A stretch of 20,437 bases of DNA, taken from assembly GCA_025056515.1 (NCBI GenBank), contig JANWWB010000436.1, positions 1 to 20,437 of the forward strand, read 5' to 3'. A program made the translations under genes and the position numbers. This DNA is from Anaerolineales bacterium. GTDB taxonomy: Bacteria > Chloroflexota > Anaerolineae > Anaerolineales > Villigracilaceae. Positions 1-6,812 of the stretch are shown here, one piece after another; positions within the stretch are counted from its first letter, which is position 1, and each line of letters begins with the position of its first letter. Under the pieces are notes generated by a model. The model did not search any database. It had not been told where the DNA came from and saw only the letters and a program-made list of their open reading frames with translations.

Positions 1-1
1 T

Positions 2-1012
2 TTTCTGGTCAAATTGCTTAATACTCCTTCGCCGACGGGTTTAGCCGAACCTGCGATTGCGCTATGCGAGCAGACCCTGAAGGATTTCCCAACCTTAAGC
101 TTGCAGCGCACACGCAAAGGAGCATTGTTGGTGACCATGCGCGGCGATGTGGAAGAGGGGCAGCGTGCCGTCACCGCCCATGTAGATACGCTTGGTGCAA
201 TGGTCAAAGAAATCAAACCAAATGGCCGGCTCAAGCTGACCCGTATCGGTGGTTTTTCCTGGAACACAGTTGAAGGGGAGGGTTGCACGGTCTTCACCCG
301 CTCTGGGCGGCAGATTCGCGGCTCAATTCTGCTGACCAAAGCTTCCACCCATATCTTCGGCAACGAAGTAAGTGAGGTGAAGCGCGATGAGGAGAATTTA
401 GAAGTCCGCCTGGATGCCCGCACCACCTCCGAAGCGGAGACGCTTGATCTGGGTATACAGGTCGGTGATTTTGTCGCCTTCGACCCGCGGGTGGAAATCA
501 ACGGTGGTTTTATCCGCTCGCGTCACTTGGATGATAAAGCTTGCGTAGCAGTCATTTTAGCGGCGATCAAGGCGCTGACCCAGTCCAACCGCTGTCCGGT
601 GCGCACAACGCACTTTCTTCTCAGCAACTATGAGGAAGTCGGTCATGGGGCAGCGAGTGGAATCCCTGTTGATGTGGAAGAGTTGCTTGTGCTGGATATG
701 GCGGCTGTTGGGGAGGGACAGAACTCGGATGAATTCCACGCTTCAATTTGTGTCAAGGACAGCGGTGGTCCGTATCATCACGGCTTCTCCTTGCGGCTGC
801 GGGCGCTGGCCGATAAATACCAGATTCCCTACAAAGTGGATATCTATCCTTACTACGGTTCTGACGGCGAGGCTTGGTGGCGCGCCGGCGCGGATGCCCC
901 CGTAGCGCTCATCGGTCCGGGCGTGGACGCTTCCCATAACTATGAGCGCACCCATATCGAAGCCTTGCTGGCTACCACGCGTTGGTTGCTAGCCTACTTG
1001 CTGGAAGAGTAA
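2..1012 (+). CDS. M42 family metallo-aminopeptidase, 5' end cut by window (TIGR03106-like)
   Basis: This is a partial gene. The frame is open from base 2, and the residues before the first possible start codon (a TTG at 14) already read as family sequence (FLVKLLNTPSPTG), so the true start lies upstream. M42 enzymes are cytoplasmic dinuclear-metal aminopeptidases that usually form dodecameric TET shells and trim peptides. Visible metal or catalytic motifs are AHVDTLG (His near 179), HLDDK (Asp near 530), YEEVG (Glu pair 631-636), LDM (Asp near 695) and THIEAL (His 953-955). The stretches HVDTLGAMV-KPNGRL and GVDASH-YERTH resemble the subfamily that annotation pipelines label as the M42 peptidase of the NAGGN osmoprotectant system. 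No NAGGN biosynthesis genes are visible here, so that role is not supported. An FkbM-type methyltransferase follows after 11 bases, probably in the same transcript. The family call is firm. The substrate is unknown. Confidence 0.93.
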   Translation, partial: FLVKLLNTPSPTGLAEPAIALCEQTLKDFPTLSLQRTRKGALLVTMRGDVEEGQRAVTAHVDTLGAMVKEIKPNGRLKLTRIGGFSWNTVEGEGCTVFTRSGRQIRGSILLTKASTHIFGNEVSEVKRDEENLEVRLDARTTSEAETLDLGIQVGDFVAFDPRVEINGGFIRSRHLDDKACVAVILAAIKALTQSNRCPVRTTHFLLSNYEEVGHGAASGIPVDVEELLVLDMAAVGEGQNSDEFHASICVKDSGGPYHHGFSLRLRALADKYQIPYKVDIYPYYGSDGEAWWRAGADAPVALIGPGVDASHNYERTHIEALLATTRWLLAYLLEE

Positions 1013-1023
1013 CCAAAAACGCT

Positions 1024-1890
1024 ATGCGCACGTTGTTGCTTGATGCCGCTGCATTGGCTGCTCGTGTTTTGCCCCTGTCGGTCAAACGAGCGCTGTATCG
1101 CTTTCCTTTTTTGGCGCGGCTGATTCGTCAAACCTTGAACCGCGTTGCGCCTATCGGTCTGACTGAGGTGAAGATCGCAGCCGGAGAACTGGCTGGGCTT
1201 ACCCTGTTGCTCGACTTGCAAAGCGAGAAAGATTACTGGCTGGGTGTCTATGAACCGGAACTACAAGAAGCGGTGCGCACCCTGATCGCCCCTGGTTGGG
1301 TTGTGTACGATGTGGGAGCGAATATCGGCTACGTTTCGCTCTTGTTGGCGAAGATGGTTGGAGAGCGCGGTCGTGTCTTCGCCTTTGAGGCCTTGCCGGC
1401 GAATGTGGAGCGTCTGCGCCGCAACTTGGCGTTGAATGGGATGCAGACAAAGGTGGAGGTTGTAGCTGGTGCAGTGACGCAAGGGCGGGGTCCGGTGCGC
1501 TTTTTTGTTCACGCTTCGGGGGGAATGGGCAAGGTCGAAGGCTCGGCAGGACGGACGGAACGGTATCAGGCTGAGGTCGTTGTGGACGGTTTATCGCTCG
1601 ATGAGTTTGTCTACGAGCAAGGCCATCCATCGCCACAGGCGATCAAGATGGACATCGAGGGCGGAGAGGTGTTGGCTCTGCCCGGGATGCGTCGCCTGTT
1701 AGCCGAGGCGCGTCCGCTTCTGCTTTTGGAACTGCACGGACCCGAGGCGACGCGCCTAGCCTGGGAGCTTCTCTCCGCCGCCAATTACGAGATTTGTCAG
1801 ATGTGCAGAGGCTTTCCGCGCCTGCTCTCGCCGGAAGCACTGGATTGGAAAGCATACTTGGTCGCCAAGCCACTCCCAACTCACAAATGA
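1024..1890 (+). CDS. FkbM family SAM-dependent methyltransferase
   Basis: This is a 288-residue protein from the ATG at 1024. The frame is open from 982, but that would overlap the preceding gene and adds nothing family-like. The SAM-binding motif I is clear at residues 93-104 (VVYDVGANIGYV), followed by the acidic ribose-binding residue in FAFEALPANVERLRRNL (E122) and a downstream KMDIEGGE segment, which is characteristic of the FkbM family. Such enzymes O-methylate sugars or polyketides and are common near polysaccharide genes. Here the neighbours are a peptidase and a MazG-like enzyme, with glycosyltransferases about 1 kb downstream, so a glycan substrate is plausible but inferred. The start has no good Shine-Dalgarno sequence and lies 11 bases after the previous stop, which suggests coupling. 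Confidence 0.9.
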   Translation: MRTLLLDAAALAARVLPLSVKRALYRFPFLARLIRQTLNRVAPIGLTEVKIAAGELAGLTLLLDLQSEKDYWLGVYEPELQEAVRTLIAPGWVVYDVGANIGYVSLLLAKMVGERGRVFAFEALPANVERLRRNLALNGMQTKVEVVAGAVTQGRGPVRFFVHASGGMGKVEGSAGRTERYQAEVVVDGLSLDEFVYEQGHPSPQAIKMDIEGGEVLALPGMRRLLAEARPLLLLELHGPEATRLAWELLSAANYEICQMCRGFPRLLSPEALDWKAYLVAKPLPTHK

Positions 1891-1954
1891 ACACACCTTG
1901 CGGATTAAGCCGGGTGTCTACTTACTAGGGACCAGAACCACTCTATGAGGATGA

Positions 1955-2287
1955 ATGATGGACTTTCATACCTACCAGATTCTCTCGCGCCGCACGGCGA
2001 AATATCCGGCTATCGGGCATCCGGTCATCTATCCAACCCTGGGGTTGGCCAACGAGGCCGGCGAGGTAGCCGGAAAGGTCAAAAAGATTTTCCGAGACAA
2101 GGGCGGCCTCATCGGCGAGGCCGAACGGCAAGCGCTCAAGGGCGAACTTGGCGATGTCTTATGGTACTTGGCGCAAGTTTGCACCGAATTGGGACTTTCC
2201 CTGGACGAGGTGGCTGAACAGAACCTAGAGAAACTGGCCTCTCGCCTCGAGCGCAACCAGATCGGCGGAGAAGGGGATGAGCGCTGA
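1955..2287 (+). CDS. MazG-like nucleoside triphosphate pyrophosphohydrolase
   Basis: This protein of about 110 residues belongs to the all-alpha NTP-PPase superfamily, which hydrolyses (d)NTPs to monophosphate plus pyrophosphate, often as house-cleaning of non-canonical nucleotides. The metal-binding EXXE-(about 26)-EXXD pattern is complete: E34 and E37 in NEAGEVAGKVKK, and E64 and D67 in GELGDVLWYLA. The single-domain length fits the short MazG-like group rather than the two-domain MazG. Two adjacent ATGs (1955 and 1958) are possible starts. The GAGG at 1947-1950 is better spaced for 1958, which would remove one Met. The gene lies 64 bases after the methyltransferase and about 95 bases before a terminator-like hairpin. 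The nucleotide specificity cannot be read from the sequence. Confidence 0.9.
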   Translation: MMDFHTYQILSRRTAKYPAIGHPVIYPTLGLANEAGEVAGKVKKIFRDKGGLIGEAERQALKGELGDVLWYLAQVCTELGLSLDEVAEQNLEKLASRLERNQIGGEGDER

Positions 2288-2381
2288 AAGGCGCGGATTC
2301 GGGAAAAGTCGTGAAAGTTCCACTCTGCAGATATTTGGCTATCTTCCTAATAGACCGATACCGACCTGGCGCCATCTAGCC

Positions 2382-2409
2382 ACAGCAAACGCTTATTGCT
2401 GTCGTTTTT
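2382..2409 (+). terminator. Rho-independent terminator after the MazG-like gene
   Basis: A perfect 7-bp stem (ACAGCAA at 2382-2388 and TTGCTGT at 2396-2402) encloses a 7-base loop and is followed by CGTTTTT. It sits between the MazG-like gene and the next transcription unit, which has its own -10 box at 2483. The stem is short and not very GC-rich, so efficiency may be moderate. Confidence 0.6.
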
Positions 2410-2482
2410 CTATCTGCTTCAGCTGGTATATCTGCGGATTTAACTTCCCCTCTCCGGTTCGCAGGCGGTGAGGGACTCACAG

Positions 2483-2488
2483 TATAAT
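2483..2488 (+). promoter_or_regulatory. Consensus -10 box (TATAAT), near-leaderless promoter
   Basis: A perfect TATAAT lies exactly 9 bases before the ATG at 2498, so transcription would begin about at the start codon. The best -35 match is TTCGCA at 2458-2463 with a long 19-base spacer. The same 9-base spacing is seen before the genes at 14535 and 14901. Confidence 0.55.
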
Positions 2489-2497
2489 TTCGTCAGT

Positions 2498-3937
2498 ATG
2501 CCTTCCCGCGCTCTCTCTAGCCTGGATTTCCTCTGGTTAGCGTTTGTCCTGATGGTTGTGCTCGCACTTGCCTTTTTGCTGCCGGTCACGCCGCAGGACT
2601 ATTGGTGGTATCTACGCATCGGGCAAGATACACTTGCCGCCGGTGCTGTCCCGACAGTGGATAAACTTTCCTATTCCCAAGCAGGCGCGCCGATGGTCTA
2701 TCACTCTTGGGGCGCGGCTGTGCTCTTTTATTTGCTGTATCAGGCAGGTGGTCTGACTCTAACCGTTCTCTTACGCGGCTTGCTCCTGGCTATCGCTTAT
2801 GCCCTGGTTTGGTTGATTGCCCGCCGTCTGGGCGCGGGGCGTATCCCCACTGCTCTTGTCCTTTTGCTAGCCGTGCTCGTCTCAAGCAGCAATTGGTCGG
2901 TGCGTCCGCAACTTTTCGCTTATCCGCTTTTTGCTCTTGCTTTGTATCTGCTCTACTGCTGGGAGGAGGGACAGAGCAAGGCTGTTCTATGGTTGCCTTT
3001 GCTCGGCTTTCTATGGGTTAACTTGCATGGATCATTTGTCGTGCTGTTTTTGTTGACCGGAGCGGCCTTGGTCTTTGGGCGAGGGGAGCGGCGTCTTTTA
3101 GCACTGGTGCTCGGCGGTGCCCTGTTGGCAACAATGCTCAACCCGCGCGGGGCAGGCGCGTGGGCCTATGTGTACCACTCACTTACGATTGCCTCCAATC
3201 GCTTTTCGGCCGAGTGGCATCCGCCGATCAACGAAGGCTGGCAAATGCACCTCTTTTTCCTCTGGCTGCTGGCCTTTCCGCTCTTGGTAGCGTTCTCCCC
3301 ACGCAAACTGCTGCTTTTAGAATGGGCTTGGTTTCTGGGCTTCGGCTTTTTGGCGCTGTGGGGCGTACGTTACGGAATCTGGTTTGTCTTTCTTTTGACC
3401 GTTCAGACTGCCCGCCTTTTGACTCCAGAACAGGTGACTTTTCCTGCCTCGAAAGAGCCGCAGGGCGAGCACATTCGATGGCGCTTCTTACCCTGGGTGT
3501 TGGTTGGCCTCTTGCTGTTGCTCCCCTTCCCGCTCCTGCCGGGTGTGCGCGAGACCTGGCAACCCGATGCGCCTCCGGCGACCGAAAATACACCTATCGC
3601 AGCAACGACATGGTTGGCCGCGCATCCCGAATTGTCCGGCCCGCTTTGGGCGGAAATCGGCTTTGCCAGTTATTTGGAATTTGCCCTGCCTTCTCGCCCG
3701 CCCTGGATGGACACGCGTTTTGAGTTGTTCACCGTGGAACAATGGGAGGCCTATCGCGCTGTCAGTCAGGCGCGCTACAATTGGCAAGAACTGCTAGACA
3801 AGAACAAGATCAATTTGCTGATGGTCTCGGTGCAAGAACAGCCGCTGCTGCTACAGGCGCTCTCGGTCAACGCGACGTGGTGCGAGGTCTATCGCGATGA
3901 GATAGCAGTCATCTATCGGCGCTGCGGGGGTGAGTAA
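2498..3937 (+). CDS. Multi-pass membrane protein, GT-C glycosyltransferase-like
   Basis: This is a 479-residue protein from the ATG at 2498. A GTG at 2468 is in frame but would place the TATAAT box inside the gene. Roughly ten to twelve hydrophobic segments fill residues 8-355. A soluble C-terminal domain of about 120 residues follows. Between the first two membrane segments there is an extracytoplasmic loop with DYWWYLRIG, VPTVDKLSYS and YHSWGAA, resembling the D-x-W-W-H-L-R-x-G ... H-E-W pattern of large bacterial GT-C-like or PMT_2-related membrane proteins, which transfer sugars from polyprenyl phosphates. The stop codon overlaps the ATG of the next gene (TAATG), a GT4 glycosyltransferase, so the two probably act together in cell-surface glycan assembly. 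The family assignment is by pattern only and the catalytic activity is inferred. An O-antigen ligase-like role is an alternative. Confidence 0.75.
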   Translation: MPSRALSSLDFLWLAFVLMVVLALAFLLPVTPQDYWWYLRIGQDTLAAGAVPTVDKLSYSQAGAPMVYHSWGAAVLFYLLYQAGGLTLTVLLRGLLLAIAYALVWLIARRLGAGRIPTALVLLLAVLVSSSNWSVRPQLFAYPLFALALYLLYCWEEGQSKAVLWLPLLGFLWVNLHGSFVVLFLLTGAALVFGRGERRLLALVLGGALLATMLNPRGAGAWAYVYHSLTIASNRFSAEWHPPINEGWQMHLFFLWLLAFPLLVAFSPRKLLLLEWAWFLGFGFLALWGVRYGIWFVFLLTVQTARLLTPEQVTFPASKEPQGEHIRWRFLPWVLVGLLLLLPFPLLPGVRETWQPDAPPATENTPIAATTWLAAHPELSGPLWAEIGFASYLEFALPSRPPWMDTRFELFTVEQWEAYRAVSQARYNWQELLDKNKINLLMVSVQEQPLLLQALSVNATWCEVYRDEIAVIYRRCGGE

Positions 3938-5064
3938 TGCAAGAGACGTTCGGCGGCAAACTTGCGATTCAGCAGCGCGTTCTTGCGGCTTATCGCGCTC
4001 CCTTTTTTGAGGCACTGGCGCAGGTTTGTACCGGTGGTCTTTCGATCTTTGCCGGTCTCCCGAGGGTAGAAGAGCACATTCCCACAACGCACAATTTGCG
4101 TTTTGCTCAAGCGGTCATGGCGCGCAACGTCCACCTATTGGGCGGTGTGTTCTATTTGTGCTACCAACGCGGCCTTTTGAATTGGCTTCGAAATTGGGAA
4201 CCGGACGCATTGATTGTAGAGGCTAATCCGCGCTACCTTTCCACGCCGGCGGCGGTACGTTGGATGAAACGTCGTGGCCGTCCTGTTTTGGCTTGGGGAC
4301 TGGGTGCTCCGCCGGTAGGCGGTCTAGCAGGTCGCTTTCGCTCTGTCTGGCGGCGGGCTTATCTAGGCCAGTTTGATGCCCTTCTCACCTATTCGCAACG
4401 CGGGGCGGAGGAGTACGCCCTGCTGGGATTTCCCTCCGATCGCATTTTTGTTGCGCCGAATGCGGCCGCGCCGCGTCCCACCCATCCCTTGCCTGAGCGT
4501 CCACCGCATTTTGAAGGACGCCCGACCGTGCTCTTCGTGGGACGTCTGCAAAAACGCAAACGGATAGACGACCTGCTCTTCGCATGCGCGTCCCTGCCCG
4601 AAATGTTACGGCCGCGGGTGGTTATCGTTGGCGAAGGCCCGGAGCGCCCGGTGCTAGAAGCTTTGGCACGGCAAATTTATCCCCTGGCTGAGTTTGTCGG
4701 TGCCAAGCACGGCGAAGCGCTTCATCCCTATTTCCTGGCTGCCGATGTATTCGTCTTGCCGGGAACAGGTGGTCTAGCCGTCCAGGAAGCTATGGCTTGG
4801 GGGTTGCCTATCATTATGGGGGAAGGAGATGGAACCAACCAGGCGCTGGTGCGCCCAGAGAACGGCTGGCAGGCGCAAGGTCCAGAAGCGCTCGCCGAGG
4901 CGTTGCGCCAAGCGCTTTCCGATGTACCTCGTCTGCGTCGGATGGGAGGCGAATCCTATCGGATTGTGCGCGAAGAAGTGAATTTGGAGATCATGGTCAC
5001 CGCATTCATACAGGCATTGAATGCGCTTTTCACGGCAAAATCGAACATGCGGGCGGGTTTATAA
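3937..5064 (+). CDS. GT4 family glycosyltransferase
   Basis: This is a 375-residue cytoplasmic or membrane-associated glycosyltransferase of the GT-B fold. The C-terminal nucleotide-sugar-binding half is typical: VLFVGRLQKRKRIDDLL (residues 198-214), VVIVGEGPERPVLEAL (228-243), FVGAKHGEAL (253-262) and the acceptor/donor loop VLPGTGGLAVQEAMAWGLP (273-291). The N-terminal acceptor half is more divergent and starts with a GGKLAIQQRVLAAYRAPFFEAL segment, usual for GT4 proteins acting on surface glycans. Its ATG overlaps the stop of the upstream membrane protein by one base, indicating translational coupling. At the 3' end it converges on the minus-strand sensor gene, and the two stop codons are adjacent. 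The sugar and acceptor are unknown. Confidence 0.9.
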   Translation: MQETFGGKLAIQQRVLAAYRAPFFEALAQVCTGGLSIFAGLPRVEEHIPTTHNLRFAQAVMARNVHLLGGVFYLCYQRGLLNWLRNWEPDALIVEANPRYLSTPAAVRWMKRRGRPVLAWGLGAPPVGGLAGRFRSVWRRAYLGQFDALLTYSQRGAEEYALLGFPSDRIFVAPNAAAPRPTHPLPERPPHFEGRPTVLFVGRLQKRKRIDDLLFACASLPEMLRPRVVIVGEGPERPVLEALARQIYPLAEFVGAKHGEALHPYFLAADVFVLPGTGGLAVQEAMAWGLPIIMGEGDGTNQALVRPENGWQAQGPEALAEALRQALSDVPRLRRMGGESYRIVREEVNLEIMVTAFIQALNALFTAKSNMRAGL

Positions 5065-6072
5065 TGTGTAATTTCCAATTCGACTTTTCGGCAATGTCAT
5101 CGGCTTAAAACCCCGTTCTTGGAGAGACTGCAATTCCTCGCCCAGCGTCTTGGCAATACGCCGTGCAAAGGAATCGCCTATATCTCGTTCGTCTTGACTA
5201 AAAGGAGTGCGCGAATAACGTGCGAGAGAAATCATCCCAAAGGCCACATCGCCTGACAGAAGAGGAATACCCATCCAAGCGCCGATTTTTCGACCGTTTT
5301 CTGAAAATTTCCAATACGGTAGGCTTGAGGCATCCTCTATCACCACCGATTGCCTTAAACTGAAGAGAGTTTTGAACATTGGGTTATCTTGATTCAAGAA
5401 CTCAATCGGCGGTCGATGTGCCTTGGCATAGGTCTCACGCCCGGCAATCAGGCGCATCCCATGTTCTTGATGCAACAGGATAGCAGCATGATGATGCGGC
5501 ACAACCATCCCTAGCAATTCAAGCATTGCGTTCATTTTTTGAAACAAGTCCATCGGACCATTCAGAACGCGCTCAAGACGGCTGAGAACGGCCAAAGGAT
5601 TGCCGATGACCGATACCACTTGAGATTGCACCAGAAGAAGCGTATGCATATCGAGCATGCGAGCTGTTTTTTCCTCGCAACACAGGACAATCGGGTCATA
5701 GGCGGTATGAATCGGACGAGAGAGCGCTTTTTGTACAGCCTCATTAATCCGCAGGGAATCCGGTAAGGAAAAGAGCATCAGCTTGAGATTGTCGTGTAAG
5801 GCGCGGATGGGCTTCCGGATGAACAAATCCACACCGTAGAGACGCCCGAGCCGTTCAAATAAGCGGGCGCGAGGGATAGCGCCGTATAAGCGTCCCTCTT
5901 CATACAAAATGACACCCGGAATCTCTTGGTGCTCAGTCAGGTATTTGACAACGTCGAAGGTGATGACATCGGTAGAAACATGATAATCTGAGGCCGGCAG
6001 ATCTCCAATACAAACCGGAATAACCACATGACCGGTTGGAGAAATGTGCAGAAACCGAGAAGATGTGGGCAT
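5059..6072 (-). CDS. CBS-like plus GAF domain sensor protein
   Basis: This is a 337-residue soluble protein. The N-terminal half (about residues 1-155) reads like a tandem CBS-type ligand-binding module. It has two similar beta-alpha units with VILYEEGRLYGAIPRARLFERLG and a later PIVLCCEEKTARMLDMHTLLL, joined by an FIRKPIRALHDN segment. The C-terminal part (about 175-325) is a GAF domain, with the signature GAWMGIPLLSGDVAFGMISL and FSQDERDIGDSFARRIA. No GGDEF, EAL, histidine kinase or DNA-binding output domain follows, so it is an orphan sensor or an adaptor. The start at 6072 lacks a clear Shine-Dalgarno sequence. A TATACT box on the minus strand at 6112-6107 would give a short leader of about 27 bases. 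The function is unknown. Regulation of the adjacent glycan genes is possible but unsupported. Confidence 0.8.
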   Translation of the reverse strand: MPTSSRFLHISPTGHVVIPVCIGDLPASDYHVSTDVITFDVVKYLTEHQEIPGVILYEEGRLYGAIPRARLFERLGRLYGVDLFIRKPIRALHDNLKLMLFSLPDSLRINEAVQKALSRPIHTAYDPIVLCCEEKTARMLDMHTLLLVQSQVVSVIGNPLAVLSRLERVLNGPMDLFQKMNAMLELLGMVVPHHHAAILLHQEHGMRLIAGRETYAKAHRPPIEFLNQDNPMFKTLFSLRQSVVIEDASSLPYWKFSENGRKIGAWMGIPLLSGDVAFGMISLARYSRTPFSQDERDIGDSFARRIAKTLGEELQSLQERGFKPMTLPKSRIGNYTL

Positions 6073-6106
6073 AGGTCATTCGCTTGATTTGTAGGATGCT
6101 GCAACA

Positions 6107-6112
6107 AGTATA
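6107..6112 (-). promoter_or_regulatory. Putative -10 box for the GAF sensor gene
   Basis: TATACT is read on the minus strand, 34 bases before the ATG at 6072. A TTGACT sits at 6132-6127 but with only a 14-base spacer, shorter than usual for a sigma-70 promoter. The call rests mainly on the -10 match. Confidence 0.35.
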
Positions 6113-6312
6113 CCGGTCGATGGTTAAGTCAAAAAGAAAGTCCTGTTAAAGAGGGTTTAAAGGATTGTGCGTTTGACGCGGCTTTGAGTATCATGACGAA
6201 GGCGACCCAAGCCCCTCCTCAGGGTCATAACTTGCTCGCAAACAGGAGCAAGCTTAGTCTAACAGAACATTGCTGAATTTTTTGTGGAGCGTCGATTTCA
6301 GGAAATCCTTTC

Positions 6313-6341
6313 TTGCCCATCTTTTCAAGTGATGTTATCAT
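6313..6341 (+). promoter_or_regulatory. Sigma-70-like promoter with extended -10, upstream of the Thr/Pro-rich gene
   Basis: The -35 element TTGCCC (6313-6318) is separated by exactly 17 bases from the -10 element TATCAT (6336-6341), which is preceded by TGT and so forms an extended -10. The ATG at 6353 begins 11 bases after the -10 box, so the transcript would be leaderless or have a few untranslated bases. Confidence 0.5.
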
Positions 6342-6352
6342 AACCACGTTTT

Positions 6353-6778
6353 ATGAATACCTCGAAACAGACTCGCACGCGCTTGATTCTGGCCGCAATT
6401 ATTGTTGCGACCTTGCCTTGTTATTGCTTAGGACTGATTGTTGCGAGTATGTCTCCGGCGCGTCAACCAACGGCCACGCCATCCTCCACCGAGACTCCCA
6501 CCCTTACGCCCTCTTGGTCGACGACGCCCACGTTCACCGAGACGCCGAGCGCAACACTAACCCTGACTCTAACCGAGACCTTTACCCCAACGCCGACCTT
6601 TACTTCAACACCGACGCTTACGCCAACCTTGACGCCTACTCCGACGTCCACGTTTACGCCAACGCCGACATTTACGCCAACTCCGACGCCAACGCGCTCT
6701 CCGACACCGACACTAACCCCCACGTTCACTCCAACGTCGTCTCCCACAGATACACCTACTTTGACTCCCACCCCTTAA
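6353..6778 (+). CDS. Membrane-anchored Thr/Pro-rich low-complexity protein
   Basis: This is a 141-residue protein. Residues 1-10 are basic and polar, residues 11-32 form one hydrophobic segment (LILAAIIVATLPCYCLGLIV), and from about residue 36 to the end the protein consists almost only of Thr, Pro, Ser and a few Leu and Phe, in short TPT, TFTPTP and TLTPT repeats. The usual reading is an N-terminal signal anchor with an extended, likely O-glycosylated tail outside the membrane. Such tails are common as linkers in Anaerolineae surface proteins, but here the tail is the whole exported part with no attached domain. The tail ends at a TAA. No domain can be recognised, so the function is unknown. 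Because of the repeats, two other frames are also open over this stretch. Confidence 0.7.
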   Translation: MNTSKQTRTRLILAAIIVATLPCYCLGLIVASMSPARQPTATPSSTETPTLTPSWSTTPTFTETPSATLTLTLTETFTPTPTFTSTPTLTPTLTPTPTSTFTPTPTFTPTPTPTRSPTPTLTPTFTPTSSPTDTPTLTPTP

Positions 6779-6786
6779 AGCGGGGT
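6770..6786 (+). terminator. Weak hairpin at the end of the Thr/Pro-rich gene
   Basis: ACCCC (6770-6774) pairs with GGGGT (6782-6786) over a 7-base loop that includes the stop codon, followed by a T-rich TCATTTTCG. Five base pairs is weak. It may attenuate transcription into the peptidase gene at 6813, which has no obvious promoter of its own. Confidence 0.3.
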
Positions 6787-6812
6787 TCATTTTCGTTTCT
6801 TGGTCATGCCAC

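Noticed and set aside
1199..1636. A 145-codon minus-strand frame opposite the FkbM methyltransferase
   Set aside because: It is a low-complexity, Arg/Pro/Ser-rich shadow of a well-supported plus-strand gene.
6231..6252. Hairpin CTTGCTC ... GAGCAAG between the sensor gene and the Thr/Pro gene
   Set aside because: It has only seven base pairs with an 8-base loop and no T-run on either strand, so neither a terminator nor a known regulatory element can be supported.
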